Assembly (NCBI GenBank): GCA_039814575.1
Contig: JBCCAY010000018.1
Coordinates: 1 to 64,000, forward strand
Length of the DNA stretch: 64,000 bases
Source of the DNA: MED-G105 sp039814575
GTDB taxonomy: Bacteria > Pseudomonadota > Alphaproteobacteria > Caulobacterales > Parvularculaceae
Direction: 5' to 3'
Made by a program: the position numbers and the translations under genes. Of this stretch, positions 17,611 through 26,251 are shown piece by piece; position 1 is the first letter of the stretch, and each line of letters begins with the position of its first letter. The notes beneath the pieces were generated by a model. It had not been told where the DNA came from. It worked only from the letters and a program-made list of their open reading frames with translations, and made no database searches.

Positions 17611-17949
17611 TTAAGCCAATCGCTTCAATCGACGCATAATGCACGGGCCGTGACAGGTGCCGTTCTGCTCGTCGTCGCTCGGCGGCTCTTGTCCGAGTAA
17701 GACCGCGAGGGCGATCGCCTGGCCATTGGCGCAGAGGCGCACCATCGGTGAGTGCTGTTCCGCTTCCGGAACATTAAATTGTCCCAAAAGAATAAACACA
17801 CAAAGAACGCCTAAAGCGCCGCGGCGCTGCGTTCTGTTCGAGCCGCCGGCCTTTTTCCGCCGAGCCCCGTCCGGCGCTGTCGCATGCTGCGACGTGCGTT
17901 CGACGCAAAAGAGCGCATTCGCCGTATTAATGACCGTCCCTTTCGCCAT
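17611..17949 (-). CDS. Small exported or membrane protein with a C-terminal CHGPC motif (DUF2946-like)
   Basis: This is a 112-residue hypothetical protein. It has a basic N-terminal half, then one hydrophobic segment (ALGVLCVFILLGQF) and a tail ending in CHGPCIMRR. The position between fnr and ccoN and the CHxxC tail recall DUF2946-type small proteins found beside oxidase and copper genes, but I cannot confirm the family. It is divergent from ccoN and shares the FNR box at 18010. A role in metal handling for the oxidase is a guess. Confidence 0.5.
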   Translation of the reverse strand: MAKGTVINTANALFCVERTSQHATAPDGARRKKAGGSNRTQRRGALGVLCVFILLGQFNVPEAEQHSPMVRLCANGQAIALAVLLGQEPPSDDEQNGTCHGPCIMRRLKRLA

Positions 17950-18009
17950 GTCGTCGTCGCCTCTACATTGCTCTATGCGACATTTCTTCCATGGCGAACA
18001 GCAGTTTGC

Positions 18010-18023
18010 TTGATCCAGGTCAA
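18010..18023. promoter_or_regulatory. FNR/FixK box upstream of ccoN
   Basis: TTGATCCAGGTCAA is a near-perfect FNR/FixK palindrome, centred about 75 bp before the ccoN ATG. An activated start about 41 bases downstream would leave a leader of roughly 30-35 bases. It is the best of the three boxes in the window. Confidence 0.8.
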
Positions 18024-18091
18024 AAGCCCTTGGGCGGGCGCGGTCTAAGAAAAATTGTCTTTAGCCGCACTGCAACAAGAAGAGGGCGTCC

Positions 18092-19738
18092 ATGGTCGAC
18101 ACTGCAATCCGTCGAAAGATCGGCGTTGATGCGCTTATTATCGGCGTCGCCCTGGCAGGCTTCGCCCTCATGGCCCTTTTCGTCGCGGCCAGGACGTCGG
18201 AAGCGGCGATGCAGGCGCACGCTTACATGTTTCTCTTGGCGTTCGCGCTTGGCGGTCTCGGCCTTGGCGTTCGCTTCTATTCGCCAGCGCCGGGGACGAC
18301 GGGCCCTTACGAAATGGACGTCGTCAAAGCCGGCGTCGCTGCGTCGGTGTTCTGGGGGATCGCCGGGTTTCTCGTCGGCGTCGTCATCGCCGCGCAATTG
18401 GCGTTCCCGAATATCTTCTATTTCGACAACCTTCCGTGGACGAATTTCGGACGCTTGCGGCCCTTGCACACCTCGGCGGTGATTTTCGCCTTTGGCGGTA
18501 ATGTCTTGATCGCCACGTCGTTTTACGTCGTCCAACGCACGACGAAAGCGAAACTGTGGGGCGGCCTTGCGCCATGGTTCGTCTTCTGGGGCTATAACCT
18601 TTTCATCGTGGTCGCCGCCACCGGCTACCTCATGGGCATCACCCAATCGAAAGAGTATGCCGAACCTGAATGGTACGCCGACCTTTGGTTGACCATTGTC
18701 TGGGTGGTCTATTTGCTGGTGTTTTTAGGCACCGTCTTAAAGCGCAAGGAGCCGCACATTTATGTGGCGAACTGGTTCTATCTCGCCTTCATCGTGACGA
18801 TCGCCATGCTGCACATCGTCAACAATCTGGCGATGCCGGTTTCGCCCGTGGGCTCGCGCAGTTACTCTTTGTTCGCCGGGGTTCAAGACGCGCTCACCCA
18901 ATGGTGGTACGGGCACAATGCGGTGGGTTTCTTCCTCACCGCCGGCTTCCTCGCCATCATGTATTACTTCATTCCGAAGCGGGCGGAGCGGCCGGTCTAT
19001 TCCTACCGCTTGTCGATCATCCACTTCTGGGCGCTGATCTTCATCTATATCTGGGCGGGCCCGCACCATTTGCATTACACGGCGTTGCCCGAATGGGCGC
19101 AGACCCTCGGCATGACGTTCTCAATCATGCTGTGGATGCCGAGCTGGGGCGGCATGATCAACGGCCTCATGACGCTTTCCGGCGCGTGGGACAAGTTACG
19201 CACCGATCCTGTCATTCGCATGATGGTCGTCTCGGTGGCGTTCTACGGCATGTCGACCTTTGAAGGCCCGCTCATGTCCGTGCGCGCCGTCAACGCGCTT
19301 TCTCACTATACGGATTGGACCATCGGTCACGTGCACTCCGGCGCCCTTGGCTGGGTCGGCTATATCTCGTTCGGCGCGATTTACTGCCTTGTTCCGTGGC
19401 TATGGAACCGGCGTGAGCTTTACTCCAAAGCGTTGGTCGAGTGGCATTTTTGGATCTCGACGATCGGCATCTTGCTCTACATCACCTCAATGTGGGTGTC
19501 GGGCATCATGCAAGGCCTCATGTGGCGCGCCTATAACGAATTCGGTTTCTTGGAGTTCTCTTTTGTCGAAACCGTTCAAGAGATGCACCCCTATTACATC
19601 ATCCGTATGCTGGGCGGCGTTCTCTATCTCTTAGGCGCCTTCATCATGGCCTATAATTTATGGCGGACGGCGCGCGGCGACATCCGCGAGCGGGAATACG
19701 CTGGAACGCCGGGATTTGTTCCCGCAGCGGCTGAATAG
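18092..19738 (+). CDS. ccoN: cbb3-type cytochrome c oxidase subunit I
   Basis: This is the 548-residue, 12-helix catalytic subunit of the high-affinity cbb3 oxidase, which reduces oxygen to water at the haem b3-CuB site while pumping protons. Ligand-bearing segments are visible: LRPLHTSAVIFAFGGN (low-spin haem His), WWYGHNAVGFFLTAGFL (CuB/active-site region), IWAGPHHLHYTALPEW and DWTIGHVHSGALGWVG. The length is slightly long for the family because of an N-terminal helix. It is the first gene of ccoNOQP behind the FNR box at 18010, so expression should rise at low oxygen. Confidence 0.96.
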   Translation: MVDTAIRRKIGVDALIIGVALAGFALMALFVAARTSEAAMQAHAYMFLLAFALGGLGLGVRFYSPAPGTTGPYEMDVVKAGVAASVFWGIAGFLVGVVIAAQLAFPNIFYFDNLPWTNFGRLRPLHTSAVIFAFGGNVLIATSFYVVQRTTKAKLWGGLAPWFVFWGYNLFIVVAATGYLMGITQSKEYAEPEWYADLWLTIVWVVYLLVFLGTVLKRKEPHIYVANWFYLAFIVTIAMLHIVNNLAMPVSPVGSRSYSLFAGVQDALTQWWYGHNAVGFFLTAGFLAIMYYFIPKRAERPVYSYRLSIIHFWALIFIYIWAGPHHLHYTALPEWAQTLGMTFSIMLWMPSWGGMINGLMTLSGAWDKLRTDPVIRMMVVSVAFYGMSTFEGPLMSVRAVNALSHYTDWTIGHVHSGALGWVGYISFGAIYCLVPWLWNRRELYSKALVEWHFWISTIGILLYITSMWVSGIMQGLMWRAYNEFGFLEFSFVETVQEMHPYYIIRMLGGVLYLLGAFIMAYNLWRTARGDIREREYAGTPGFVPAAAE

Positions 19739-19752
19739 GAGAGGGTTGCATC

Positions 19753-20484
19753 ATGTTGCTCGACCGTCACGCATTCCTTGAAAAACGCAGCCTCGTTCTC
19801 ACCGTGGCGATCCTCGTTACGGTGGCGATCGGCGGCCTCGTGGAGATCGCGCCGCTCTTCTATCTGGAGAGCACCATTGAAAAAGTGAAAGGCGTTCGTC
19901 CGTATTCGCCCTTAGAGCTCGCCGGCCGCAATATCTATATCCGCGAAGGGTGCTACACCTGCCACAGCCAGATGGTGCGACCCTTGCGCGATGAGGTGGA
20001 GCGTTACGGTCATTACTCTCTCGCAGCGGAGAGCATGTACGATCATCCCTTCCAATGGGGCTCCAAACGAACGGGGCCGGACCTCGCCCGTGTCGGCGGC
20101 AAATACTCCGATAAGTGGCACCAGGAGCATCTCATCGCGCCGCGACGTTTGGTGCCGGAATCGATCATGCCGCCCTATAAGTTCTTGAACGAGACTGAGC
20201 TCGACTACTCGGCGGCTGAAGACTGGCTCATCGCCAATCGCCGCGTCGGCGTGCCTTATACTGATGAGATGGTCGAAGCGGCGAAGTCGGACATTCGCGC
20301 CCAAGTCGACCCTTTCTCCGCGGATTACGACGCCTTTATGGAGCGCTATCCAAAAGCGCAAATCCGCGACTTTGACGGCGATCCGCGGCGCATCACCGAA
20401 ATGGATGCGCTCATCGCCTACCTGCAGATGCTCGGGACCTTGGTGGATTTCTCCACCTATGAGCCTGAAGAAAACTATCGGTGA
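19753..20484 (+). CDS. ccoO: cbb3-type cytochrome c oxidase subunit II (monohaem cytochrome c)
   Basis: This 243-residue membrane-anchored c-type cytochrome has one N-terminal helix and one haem site (EGCYTCHSQMVRPLRDE). The distal Met ligand probably lies in SIMPPYKFL. It passes electrons from CcoP towards CcoN. AGGAGAGGG precedes the ATG. It lies 14 bp after ccoN and just before ccoQ in the same operon. Confidence 0.95.
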   Translation: MLLDRHAFLEKRSLVLTVAILVTVAIGGLVEIAPLFYLESTIEKVKGVRPYSPLELAGRNIYIREGCYTCHSQMVRPLRDEVERYGHYSLAAESMYDHPFQWGSKRTGPDLARVGGKYSDKWHQEHLIAPRRLVPESIMPPYKFLNETELDYSAAEDWLIANRRVGVPYTDEMVEAAKSDIRAQVDPFSADYDAFMERYPKAQIRDFDGDPRRITEMDALIAYLQMLGTLVDFSTYEPEENYR

Positions 20485-20490
20485 CGCGCC

Positions 20491-20670
20491 ATGTATGAAA
20501 CGCTTTCGCAATTTGCGCAGACTTGGGGCCTCTTACTGTTCGTCTTGGCGTTCTTGCTTGTGCTTATCTACGCCCTCAGTCCCCGGAACAAAAAGCAGTT
20601 CGACGACGCCAGTCGGATTCCGTTCGAAGAGGATGAGTTCTCACACGACAAAAGGAGCGATCGGTCATGA
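20491..20670 (+). CDS. ccoQ: cbb3-type oxidase small subunit CcoQ
   Basis: This 59-residue protein begins MYETLSQFAQTWGLLLF with one membrane helix, continues LIYALSPRNKKQFDDA and has an acidic/basic tail. The pattern of a short N-terminus, one helix and an RNKKxF motif is typical of CcoQ, which stabilises the assembled oxidase. Its TGA overlaps the ccoP ATG (ATGA at 20667), so the two are coupled. Identification rests on size, position and motif. Confidence 0.88.
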   Translation: MYETLSQFAQTWGLLLFVLAFLLVLIYALSPRNKKQFDDASRIPFEEDEFSHDKRSDRS

Positions 20671-21536
20671 GCGAGAAAGAGATCGATGTCGCCACCGGCG
20701 TTGAAACCACTGGCCATGAATGGGACGGCGTAAAAGAGCTGAACAATCCGCTGCCCCGCTGGTGGCTGAACATATTCTACGCCAGTATTGTGTGGGCTGT
20801 CGTTTATTGGGTCTTTATGCCCGCATGGCCCGGAATTACAGGCCATACGAAGGGTGTGCGCGATCATTCGGAACGCAAAAACGTTGCGGCTGCTATGGAG
20901 ACGCTTGACGCTGAGCGCGCCGCGTCCATGGACCGTCTGCTCGCGGCGACGTCCGTCGAAGTAATCGAGAAAGACCCAGAACTCTTAGAATTCACGATGG
21001 CGGCGGGCTCCTCGCTCTTCGGTGACAACTGCGCCACGTGCCACGGCGCTGGCGGACAGGGGTATCCCGGGTATCCGAGCCTCATTGACGATTCCTGGAT
21101 TTGGGGCGGCACGCTCGACGCTATTCAAACGACCTTGCGTCACGGCATTCGCGCTGAGAACCCCGAAACGCGCATCAACATCATGCAAGCCTTTGGTCGT
21201 GACGGTCTTCTCACGAATGATCAAATTACGGACCTTATGGAGTATGTCGTTCATATCTCCGGCAGGGAAGCGAATTTGGAGGCGGTCGAACGAGCTGCGC
21301 CTCTCTTCGCTCAGCAATGCACGACATGCCACGGCGCCGACGGCAAAGGCGACCAAGCGCAAGGCGCGCCGAACCTTACGGACGCCATTTGGCTTTATGG
21401 CGGCGATCGCGCGGCGATCCGAGAGACGCTCTATTTCGGCCGCGCCGGCGTTATGCCGTACTGGTCTGAACGTTTAACCGAACCGCAAATCGCCGCGCTC
21501 GCAGTTTATGTGCATTCGCTTGGCGGCGGCGAGTAG
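20667..21536 (+). CDS. ccoP: cbb3-type cytochrome c oxidase subunit III (dihaem cytochrome c)
   Basis: This is a 289-residue dihaem cytochrome c. A soluble N-terminus with EWDGVKELNNPLPRWW, the usual CcoP opening, leads into one clear membrane helix (LNIFYASIVWAVVYWVFM). Two CxxCH haem sites follow, DNCATCHGAGGQG near residue 120 and QQCTTCHGADGKG near 215. Each is followed by a Met-containing loop (MQAFGRDG, VMPYW). It accepts electrons from soluble c-type cytochromes. It is the last structural gene before the ccoG hairpin. Confidence 0.95.
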   Translation: MSEKEIDVATGVETTGHEWDGVKELNNPLPRWWLNIFYASIVWAVVYWVFMPAWPGITGHTKGVRDHSERKNVAAAMETLDAERAASMDRLLAATSVEVIEKDPELLEFTMAAGSSLFGDNCATCHGAGGQGYPGYPSLIDDSWIWGGTLDAIQTTLRHGIRAENPETRINIMQAFGRDGLLTNDQITDLMEYVVHISGREANLEAVERAAPLFAQQCTTCHGADGKGDQAQGAPNLTDAIWLYGGDRAAIRETLYFGRAGVMPYWSERLTEPQIAALAVYVHSLGGGE

Positions 21537-21548
21537 AAATGAACAAGT

Positions 21549-21574
21549 ACGGCCTCACCCATTGGTGCGGCCGT
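21549..21574 (+). promoter_or_regulatory. Hairpin between ccoP and ccoG
   Basis: ACGGCC-T-CACC and GGTG-C-GGCCGT pair with one mismatch around a four-base loop. No T-run follows. It lies in the 51-bp gap between the structural and assembly genes, so it may stabilise the ccoNOQP message or partly terminate transcription. Confidence 0.5.
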
Positions 21575-21587
21575 CGAGGTTAGTATC

Positions 21588-23129
21588 ATGACGTCGGCAA
21601 CTGCTCTCGGGGGAGACGCAGCCGCTGGGGGCGCCGTTGAAAACAGCGGCGCTCCCAGCGCCGCAGCCGTTCAAGACGCCGCTGCCGGCGTCGCCGCCCA
21701 TGATGTGGAAGCCGTTAACAGCGGCGCCGCACGGGCGCTCTACCAAAAACGCGTTCCTATCTATCCGAAGCGTGTTCACGGGACGTACCGGCGCGTAAAG
21801 TGGGCGCTGCTCGCGGTGACGTTGGGCATATATTACCTCTTGCCCTGGGTGCGGTGGCCGCGCGGGCTCGGCGAACCGAACCAAGCGGTGCTCGTCGATT
21901 TCCCCGGTCAGCGCTTCTATTTCTTCTTTATCGAGATTTGGCCGGACGAACTTTATTACGTCACGGGGCTGCTCATCCTCGCCGCACTCGCGCTGTTTCT
22001 TGCAACAGCGCTTTTCGGCCGTATTTGGTGCGGTTACGCCTGCCCACAAACGGTGTGGACGGACCTTTATATGGCGGTGGAACGCCTTATCGAGGGCGAT
22101 CGCAATAAACGGATCAAGCTTGCGAAAAGTCCGTGGTCGCTCGATAAGTTGTGCAAAAAAGTCGCCAAGCACGCTCTTTGGCTCTTAATCGCGGCGGCGA
22201 CGGGCGGCGCGTGGGTGTTTTACTTCCACGATGCGCCGTCGATCTTCCTGAAACTCTTCACCGGCGAGGCGCCGGCGTCGGCTTATATCTTCCTTGGAGG
22301 ACTGACGTTCACGACCTATGCGCTCGCCGGCACGATGCGCGAACAAGTGTGCACCTATATGTGCCCTTGGCCGCGCATTCAGGCGGCGCTGACCGACGAA
22401 GAAACGCTGCAGGTCACTTATAAAACCGATCGCGGTGAACCGCGCGGGCGTCACAAGGCCGGATCGTCTTGGGACGGGCGGGGCGATTGCATTGATTGCA
22501 AGGCCTGCGTCGCGGCGTGCCCCATGGGCATCGACATTCGCGACGGCGCGCAGCTTGAATGCATCAATTGCGCGCTATGCATTGACGCGTGCGACGACAT
22601 TATGGCGCGGGTGGAGCGCCCGGTTCGGCTCATCGGCTACGACACGGACAAAAACATTGAACGACGCGCGGCTGGCGCTGCGCCGACCATATGGCTCTTC
22701 CGGCCGCGGACGCTCTTTTACGCCGTTTTGATCGTGTTGATCAGCGCCTTGATGCTGTTCGGTTTGTCATCGCGGGCCACGATGGAGATGTCCGTCTTGC
22801 GTGATCGCACGCCCCCTTATGTGGTTTTGTCCGATGGATCGATCCGCAATACGTATACGGTTAAAATCGTCAATCGCACCAATACGCCGCAGGACTATGT
22901 TCTCAGAATGGAATCCCCGGCGGCGTTCAAGCTGTCCGCCGTCGGCGTTGAAACGGTGGATCGAGCAATCCGCGTGACGACGCCCGGCGACGGCGTTCGG
23001 TCGCTGCGGGTGTTCGCCACAATGGCGCCGGACGGCGTTGCAAGCGCCGCGCCGTCGTTTCGCTTTAGCGTTGAAAACGCTGCGACGGGCGACAGACTTG
23101 AAAAAACCACTATCTTCTTGAAGGAGTGA
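21588..23129 (+). CDS. ccoG: Cytochrome oxidase accessory protein CcoG (FixG/RdxA)
   Basis: This 513-residue membrane ferredoxin-like protein is needed for cbb3 assembly; work on the family implicates it in reducing Cu(II) for the CcoN CuB site. Membrane helices include WALLAVTLGIYYLLPW and the region before FGRIWCGYACPQTVWTD. Two [4Fe-4S] motifs follow (CIDCKACVAACPMG and CINCALCIDACD). The C-terminus is a periplasmic immunoglobulin-like FixG domain. About 60 low-complexity Ala/Gly residues precede the conserved YQKRVPIYPKRVHG opening, a somewhat long N-terminus. It is the first gene of ccoGHIS. Confidence 0.94.
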   Translation: MTSATALGGDAAAGGAVENSGAPSAAAVQDAAAGVAAHDVEAVNSGAARALYQKRVPIYPKRVHGTYRRVKWALLAVTLGIYYLLPWVRWPRGLGEPNQAVLVDFPGQRFYFFFIEIWPDELYYVTGLLILAALALFLATALFGRIWCGYACPQTVWTDLYMAVERLIEGDRNKRIKLAKSPWSLDKLCKKVAKHALWLLIAAATGGAWVFYFHDAPSIFLKLFTGEAPASAYIFLGGLTFTTYALAGTMREQVCTYMCPWPRIQAALTDEETLQVTYKTDRGEPRGRHKAGSSWDGRGDCIDCKACVAACPMGIDIRDGAQLECINCALCIDACDDIMARVERPVRLIGYDTDKNIERRAAGAAPTIWLFRPRTLFYAVLIVLISALMLFGLSSRATMEMSVLRDRTPPYVVLSDGSIRNTYTVKIVNRTNTPQDYVLRMESPAAFKLSAVGVETVDRAIRVTTPGDGVRSLRVFATMAPDGVASAAPSFRFSVENAATGDRLEKTTIFLKE

Positions 23130-23133
23130 CGGC

Positions 23134-23670
23134 ATGAGCGACGGCATCAGAGATGAGAGCGCCCAAACCGGATTTCAAATAACAGGCCCGCGCGTCTTCG
23201 CCGCGCTTGCGGCTTTCTTCGCGGTCATCATTGTTGTGAACGTCATATTCGTCACCTTGGCGGTGCGCAGCCATCCGGGCGAGCAGGAAGCGAAATCTTA
23301 TCGCCAAGGCGTTGATTACAATCGGCGCCTTGAGGCGCGCGCGGCGCAAACCGCCCTTGGCTGGCGTGCGCGTATTGACGCGGCCGATCTAGAGGGCGAC
23401 GAGGTCGCTATTGTCTTGTCGTTTTTTGAAAAGGGAGGCGTCGGCGAGACGGCCCCGCGGCTCTATGATTTAGACATCACCGGTGTTTTAATGCGTCCCG
23501 CGACGGCGGCGCATGATACGCCATTGGTCTTTACGCCGACGTCAGACGGCGCCTACCAAGCGCGGGCCGCTTTGGCGGCGACCGCCGAGGGTGTTTGGCG
23601 GCTTTCTGCGACGGCGGTGAACGCCGCCGATGATCGCTTCACGTTTGAAATGGATATCGAATTGCAATGA
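23134..23670 (+). CDS. ccoH: FixH-family cbb3 assembly protein
   Basis: This 178-residue protein has one N-terminal membrane helix (FAALAAFFAVIIVVNVIFV) followed by an extracytoplasmic domain containing the FixH signature SYRQGVDYNRRLEA. CcoH/FixH associates with the oxidase subunits during assembly. It starts four bases after ccoG and its stop overlaps the ccoI ATG (ATGA at 23667). Confidence 0.9.
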   Translation: MSDGIRDESAQTGFQITGPRVFAALAAFFAVIIVVNVIFVTLAVRSHPGEQEAKSYRQGVDYNRRLEARAAQTALGWRARIDAADLEGDEVAIVLSFFEKGGVGETAPRLYDLDITGVLMRPATAAHDTPLVFTPTSDGAYQARAALAATAEGVWRLSATAVNAADDRFTFEMDIELQ

Positions 23671-26000
23671 CATTGGCGAACACCGAATTAACGACTGTGG
23701 GCGCTGTTGAGAAAGGCTGTCCCAGCGGCTTGGAGCCGGCGTCGGCGAGCGATGTCGGCGTTTGTGTTGATCCGAGCCCGTTCGTTATTGCGAAAGATGG
23801 CGTCAATCGCCTCGATCTGGCCGTCCATGGCGTCAAATGCGCCGGCTGCATCTCCAAAATTGAAAAAGCCATGACGGTGATCGACGGCATGGACAGCGCC
23901 CGTCAGAACCTTTCAACGGGGCGTCTCAGCCTCGAATGGCGCGCCGCCGCCGTGCGTCCGTTGGACATCGTTCAGCGCTTAGCCGCGCTCGGCTATCGCG
24001 CGGCGCCGTTTGATCCAGCGAACGCCGCCGCTGATGCGGACGCTGAAGGGCGGTCTTTACTGCGCGCGCTTGCTGTCGCCGGCTTCGCCACGGCCAATGT
24101 CATGCTGCTCTCTGTCTCCGTTTGGGCGGGGGCGGACGAAATGGGCAGCGCCACGCGCGATCTTATGCACTGGCTGTCGGCAGTTATCGCCGTGCCGGCG
24201 GCGCTTTATGCGGGCCGCCCTTTTTTCGCCTCGGCTTGGGGCTCTTTGAGGGCGGGGCGAGCGAACATGGACGTGCCGATTTCACTGGCCGTCATTCTCG
24301 CTCTGTCCGTTAGCCTTTATGAGTTCTTCGAAAGCGGCGCCCATGCTTACTTTGACGCCGCGGTGATGTTGCTCTTCTTCCTATTGATCGGCCGTTATCT
24401 TGATCATCGTTTGCGCCAGCGCGCGCGGGCCGCCGCGCGCCAATTGTTGGCCATGCAGGCGACGACAGCGAACCGTTTGAACACCGATGGAACATTGCAA
24501 GCTGTCGCTGCGCGGGACGTGAAAGTAGGCGATCTCATCTTGTTGTCGCCAGGGGACACAGCGCCCACGGACGCTGTCGTTGAAACCGGCGAAAGTCTTG
24601 TCAATGCGGGGCTCGTGACGGGGGAAAGCGCGCCTGTTTCCTTGAAAGAAGGCGATGTCTTGCATGCCGGCGTTCTGAATGTTTCCGCGCCGCTCAAGGT
24701 TCGTGCGACGCGGTGTGCTGACGACAGTCTCGTGGCCGAGTTAACGCGCCTCGTTGAAGCGGGCGAGCAATCGAAAGACCGCTATGTGCGTCTCGCCGAT
24801 CGGGCCGCCGCGCTTTATGTGCCGGTTGTGCATTCCCTCGCTGCGGCAACGTTTTTGGGATGGTTTTTCCTCGCCGACGCCGGCATGCGCGTGGCGATCA
24901 TGAACGCCGTTGCGGTTTTGATCATCACGTGTCCATGCGCGCTTGGTTTAGCGGCGCCGGCGGTGCAGGTCGTCGCCACGGGACGATTGTTCCGTAAGGG
25001 AATTCTCGTGAAGTCCGGCGACGCGTTGGAGCGCCTCGCTGAAGCGGATGCGATGATCTTCGACAAAACCGGCACGCTCACCTATGGCGCGCCGAGGCTT
25101 GTTGCGGCGGATGCGCTTGATCCCGCTGTTTTGGCGGCGGCGGCGTCTTTGGCCCGGGTGAGCCGCCATCCTTTGTCGCGGGCGATCGTTGCGGCGGCGG
25201 GCGCTGGCACGGCGGCGATCGACGCGCATGAGGAACCTGGGTTCGGCGTTAAAGGGACGATCAATGGCGTGCCGGCGCGCCTCGGAAAGGCTGCTTGGCT
25301 CGGCGTCTCCGAAGAAGACGTATCGGCCGGCGAGGTTGACGCGGCGGGCGCCGTCACATGGTTTGTCTTGGGCGACGCCGCTCCGGTGCGGCTCGCTTTT
25401 GACGATGCGCCACGCCGTGATGCGCGTGATGTTCTCGGACGCATCAAAGAACGGGGGCTGACGGTCGAAGTCTTATCCGGCGATCGTCCGTTAGCGGCGC
25501 GCCGGCTTTCCGAAGCGCTTGGGGTCGATCAATGGATCGGCGGCGCGACGCCTCAAGATAAGATGCGCCATATTCAAGAGCGCGCCGTGTCCGGCGCCAA
25601 AGTCGCGATGGTCGGGGACGGATTAAATGACGCCCCATCGCTCGCGGGCGCCCATGTCTCGTTGTCGCCGGGTACGGCCGCGGACGCGAGCCAAGCGGCG
25701 GCGGACTTCGTCTATCAAGGCGAGGGGCTGGCGCCGATCATTGAGGCGATCGATGTTTCGCTAGCGGCGCGTCGGCGTGTTTTAGAGAATTTTGGTTTTG
25801 CCGCTCTTTATAACGCCTGCGCCATTCCGCTGGCCGTGTTCGGTTTTGTCACGCCTCTGATCGCCGCGCTCGCAATGTCCGGCTCATCAATGGTGGTGAC
25901 ATTGAACGCCTTACGCCTCGCCGGCGGCGGTTCGTCTAAGTCGGACTCATCCGAGCCGATAGCGGCGTCGGTTCCGGTATCTGCGCCGGCCGGGTCATGA
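23667..26000 (+). CDS. ccoI: Copper-transporting P1B-type ATPase for cbb3 assembly (CcoI/FixI)
   Basis: This 777-residue pump supplies copper to the periplasmic side for CuB insertion. An HMA domain with CAGC lies near residue 55. Membrane helices lead to the metal-site CPC (TCPCALGLAAPAV). The phosphorylation motif DKTGT, the P1B SRHPLSRAI motif and the MVGDGLNDAPSLA hinge are all present. The long N-terminal lead with a CP in EKGCPSGLEPAS is typical of the FixI subgroup. It is coupled to ccoH upstream and ccoS downstream by ATGA overlaps. Confidence 0.94.
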   Translation: MTLANTELTTVGAVEKGCPSGLEPASASDVGVCVDPSPFVIAKDGVNRLDLAVHGVKCAGCISKIEKAMTVIDGMDSARQNLSTGRLSLEWRAAAVRPLDIVQRLAALGYRAAPFDPANAAADADAEGRSLLRALAVAGFATANVMLLSVSVWAGADEMGSATRDLMHWLSAVIAVPAALYAGRPFFASAWGSLRAGRANMDVPISLAVILALSVSLYEFFESGAHAYFDAAVMLLFFLLIGRYLDHRLRQRARAAARQLLAMQATTANRLNTDGTLQAVAARDVKVGDLILLSPGDTAPTDAVVETGESLVNAGLVTGESAPVSLKEGDVLHAGVLNVSAPLKVRATRCADDSLVAELTRLVEAGEQSKDRYVRLADRAAALYVPVVHSLAAATFLGWFFLADAGMRVAIMNAVAVLIITCPCALGLAAPAVQVVATGRLFRKGILVKSGDALERLAEADAMIFDKTGTLTYGAPRLVAADALDPAVLAAAASLARVSRHPLSRAIVAAAGAGTAAIDAHEEPGFGVKGTINGVPARLGKAAWLGVSEEDVSAGEVDAAGAVTWFVLGDAAPVRLAFDDAPRRDARDVLGRIKERGLTVEVLSGDRPLAARRLSEALGVDQWIGGATPQDKMRHIQERAVSGAKVAMVGDGLNDAPSLAGAHVSLSPGTAADASQAAADFVYQGEGLAPIIEAIDVSLAARRRVLENFGFAALYNACAIPLAVFGFVTPLIAALAMSGSSMVVTLNALRLAGGGSSKSDSSEPIAASVPVSAPAGS

Positions 26001-26158
26001 GCGCGCTTTTATTCCTGATACCGATTGCGGTCGCCCTCGGCGGCTTGGGGTTGGCGGCGTTCTTTTGGACGACTCGCAGCGGCCAATATGATGACCCTGA
26101 AGGAACAGCGGCGCGCATCTTGCTCGATGATGATTTAGACGATCGGCAGGCTTCTTAA
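25997..26158 (+). CDS. ccoS: cbb3-type oxidase assembly protein CcoS
   Basis: This 53-residue protein begins MSALLFLIPIAVALGGLGLA with one membrane helix, then FFWTTRSGQYDDPEG and an acidic tail. The WxxxSGQYDDPEG-A-RIL signature is diagnostic of CcoS, which is needed for cofactor insertion into the oxidase. Its ATG overlaps the ccoI stop (ATGA). It closes the ccoGHIS set. Confidence 0.93.
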   Translation: MSALLFLIPIAVALGGLGLAAFFWTTRSGQYDDPEGTAARILLDDDLDDRQAS

Positions 26159-26251
26159 AGCAATTTCAGATCAATTAAGATCGCTCAATCGCTTTAAGTT
26201 CTTTAACGCGCTTCCGGATTGCCGGCTGCGCACACTTTTCTTGAAAGCGCG

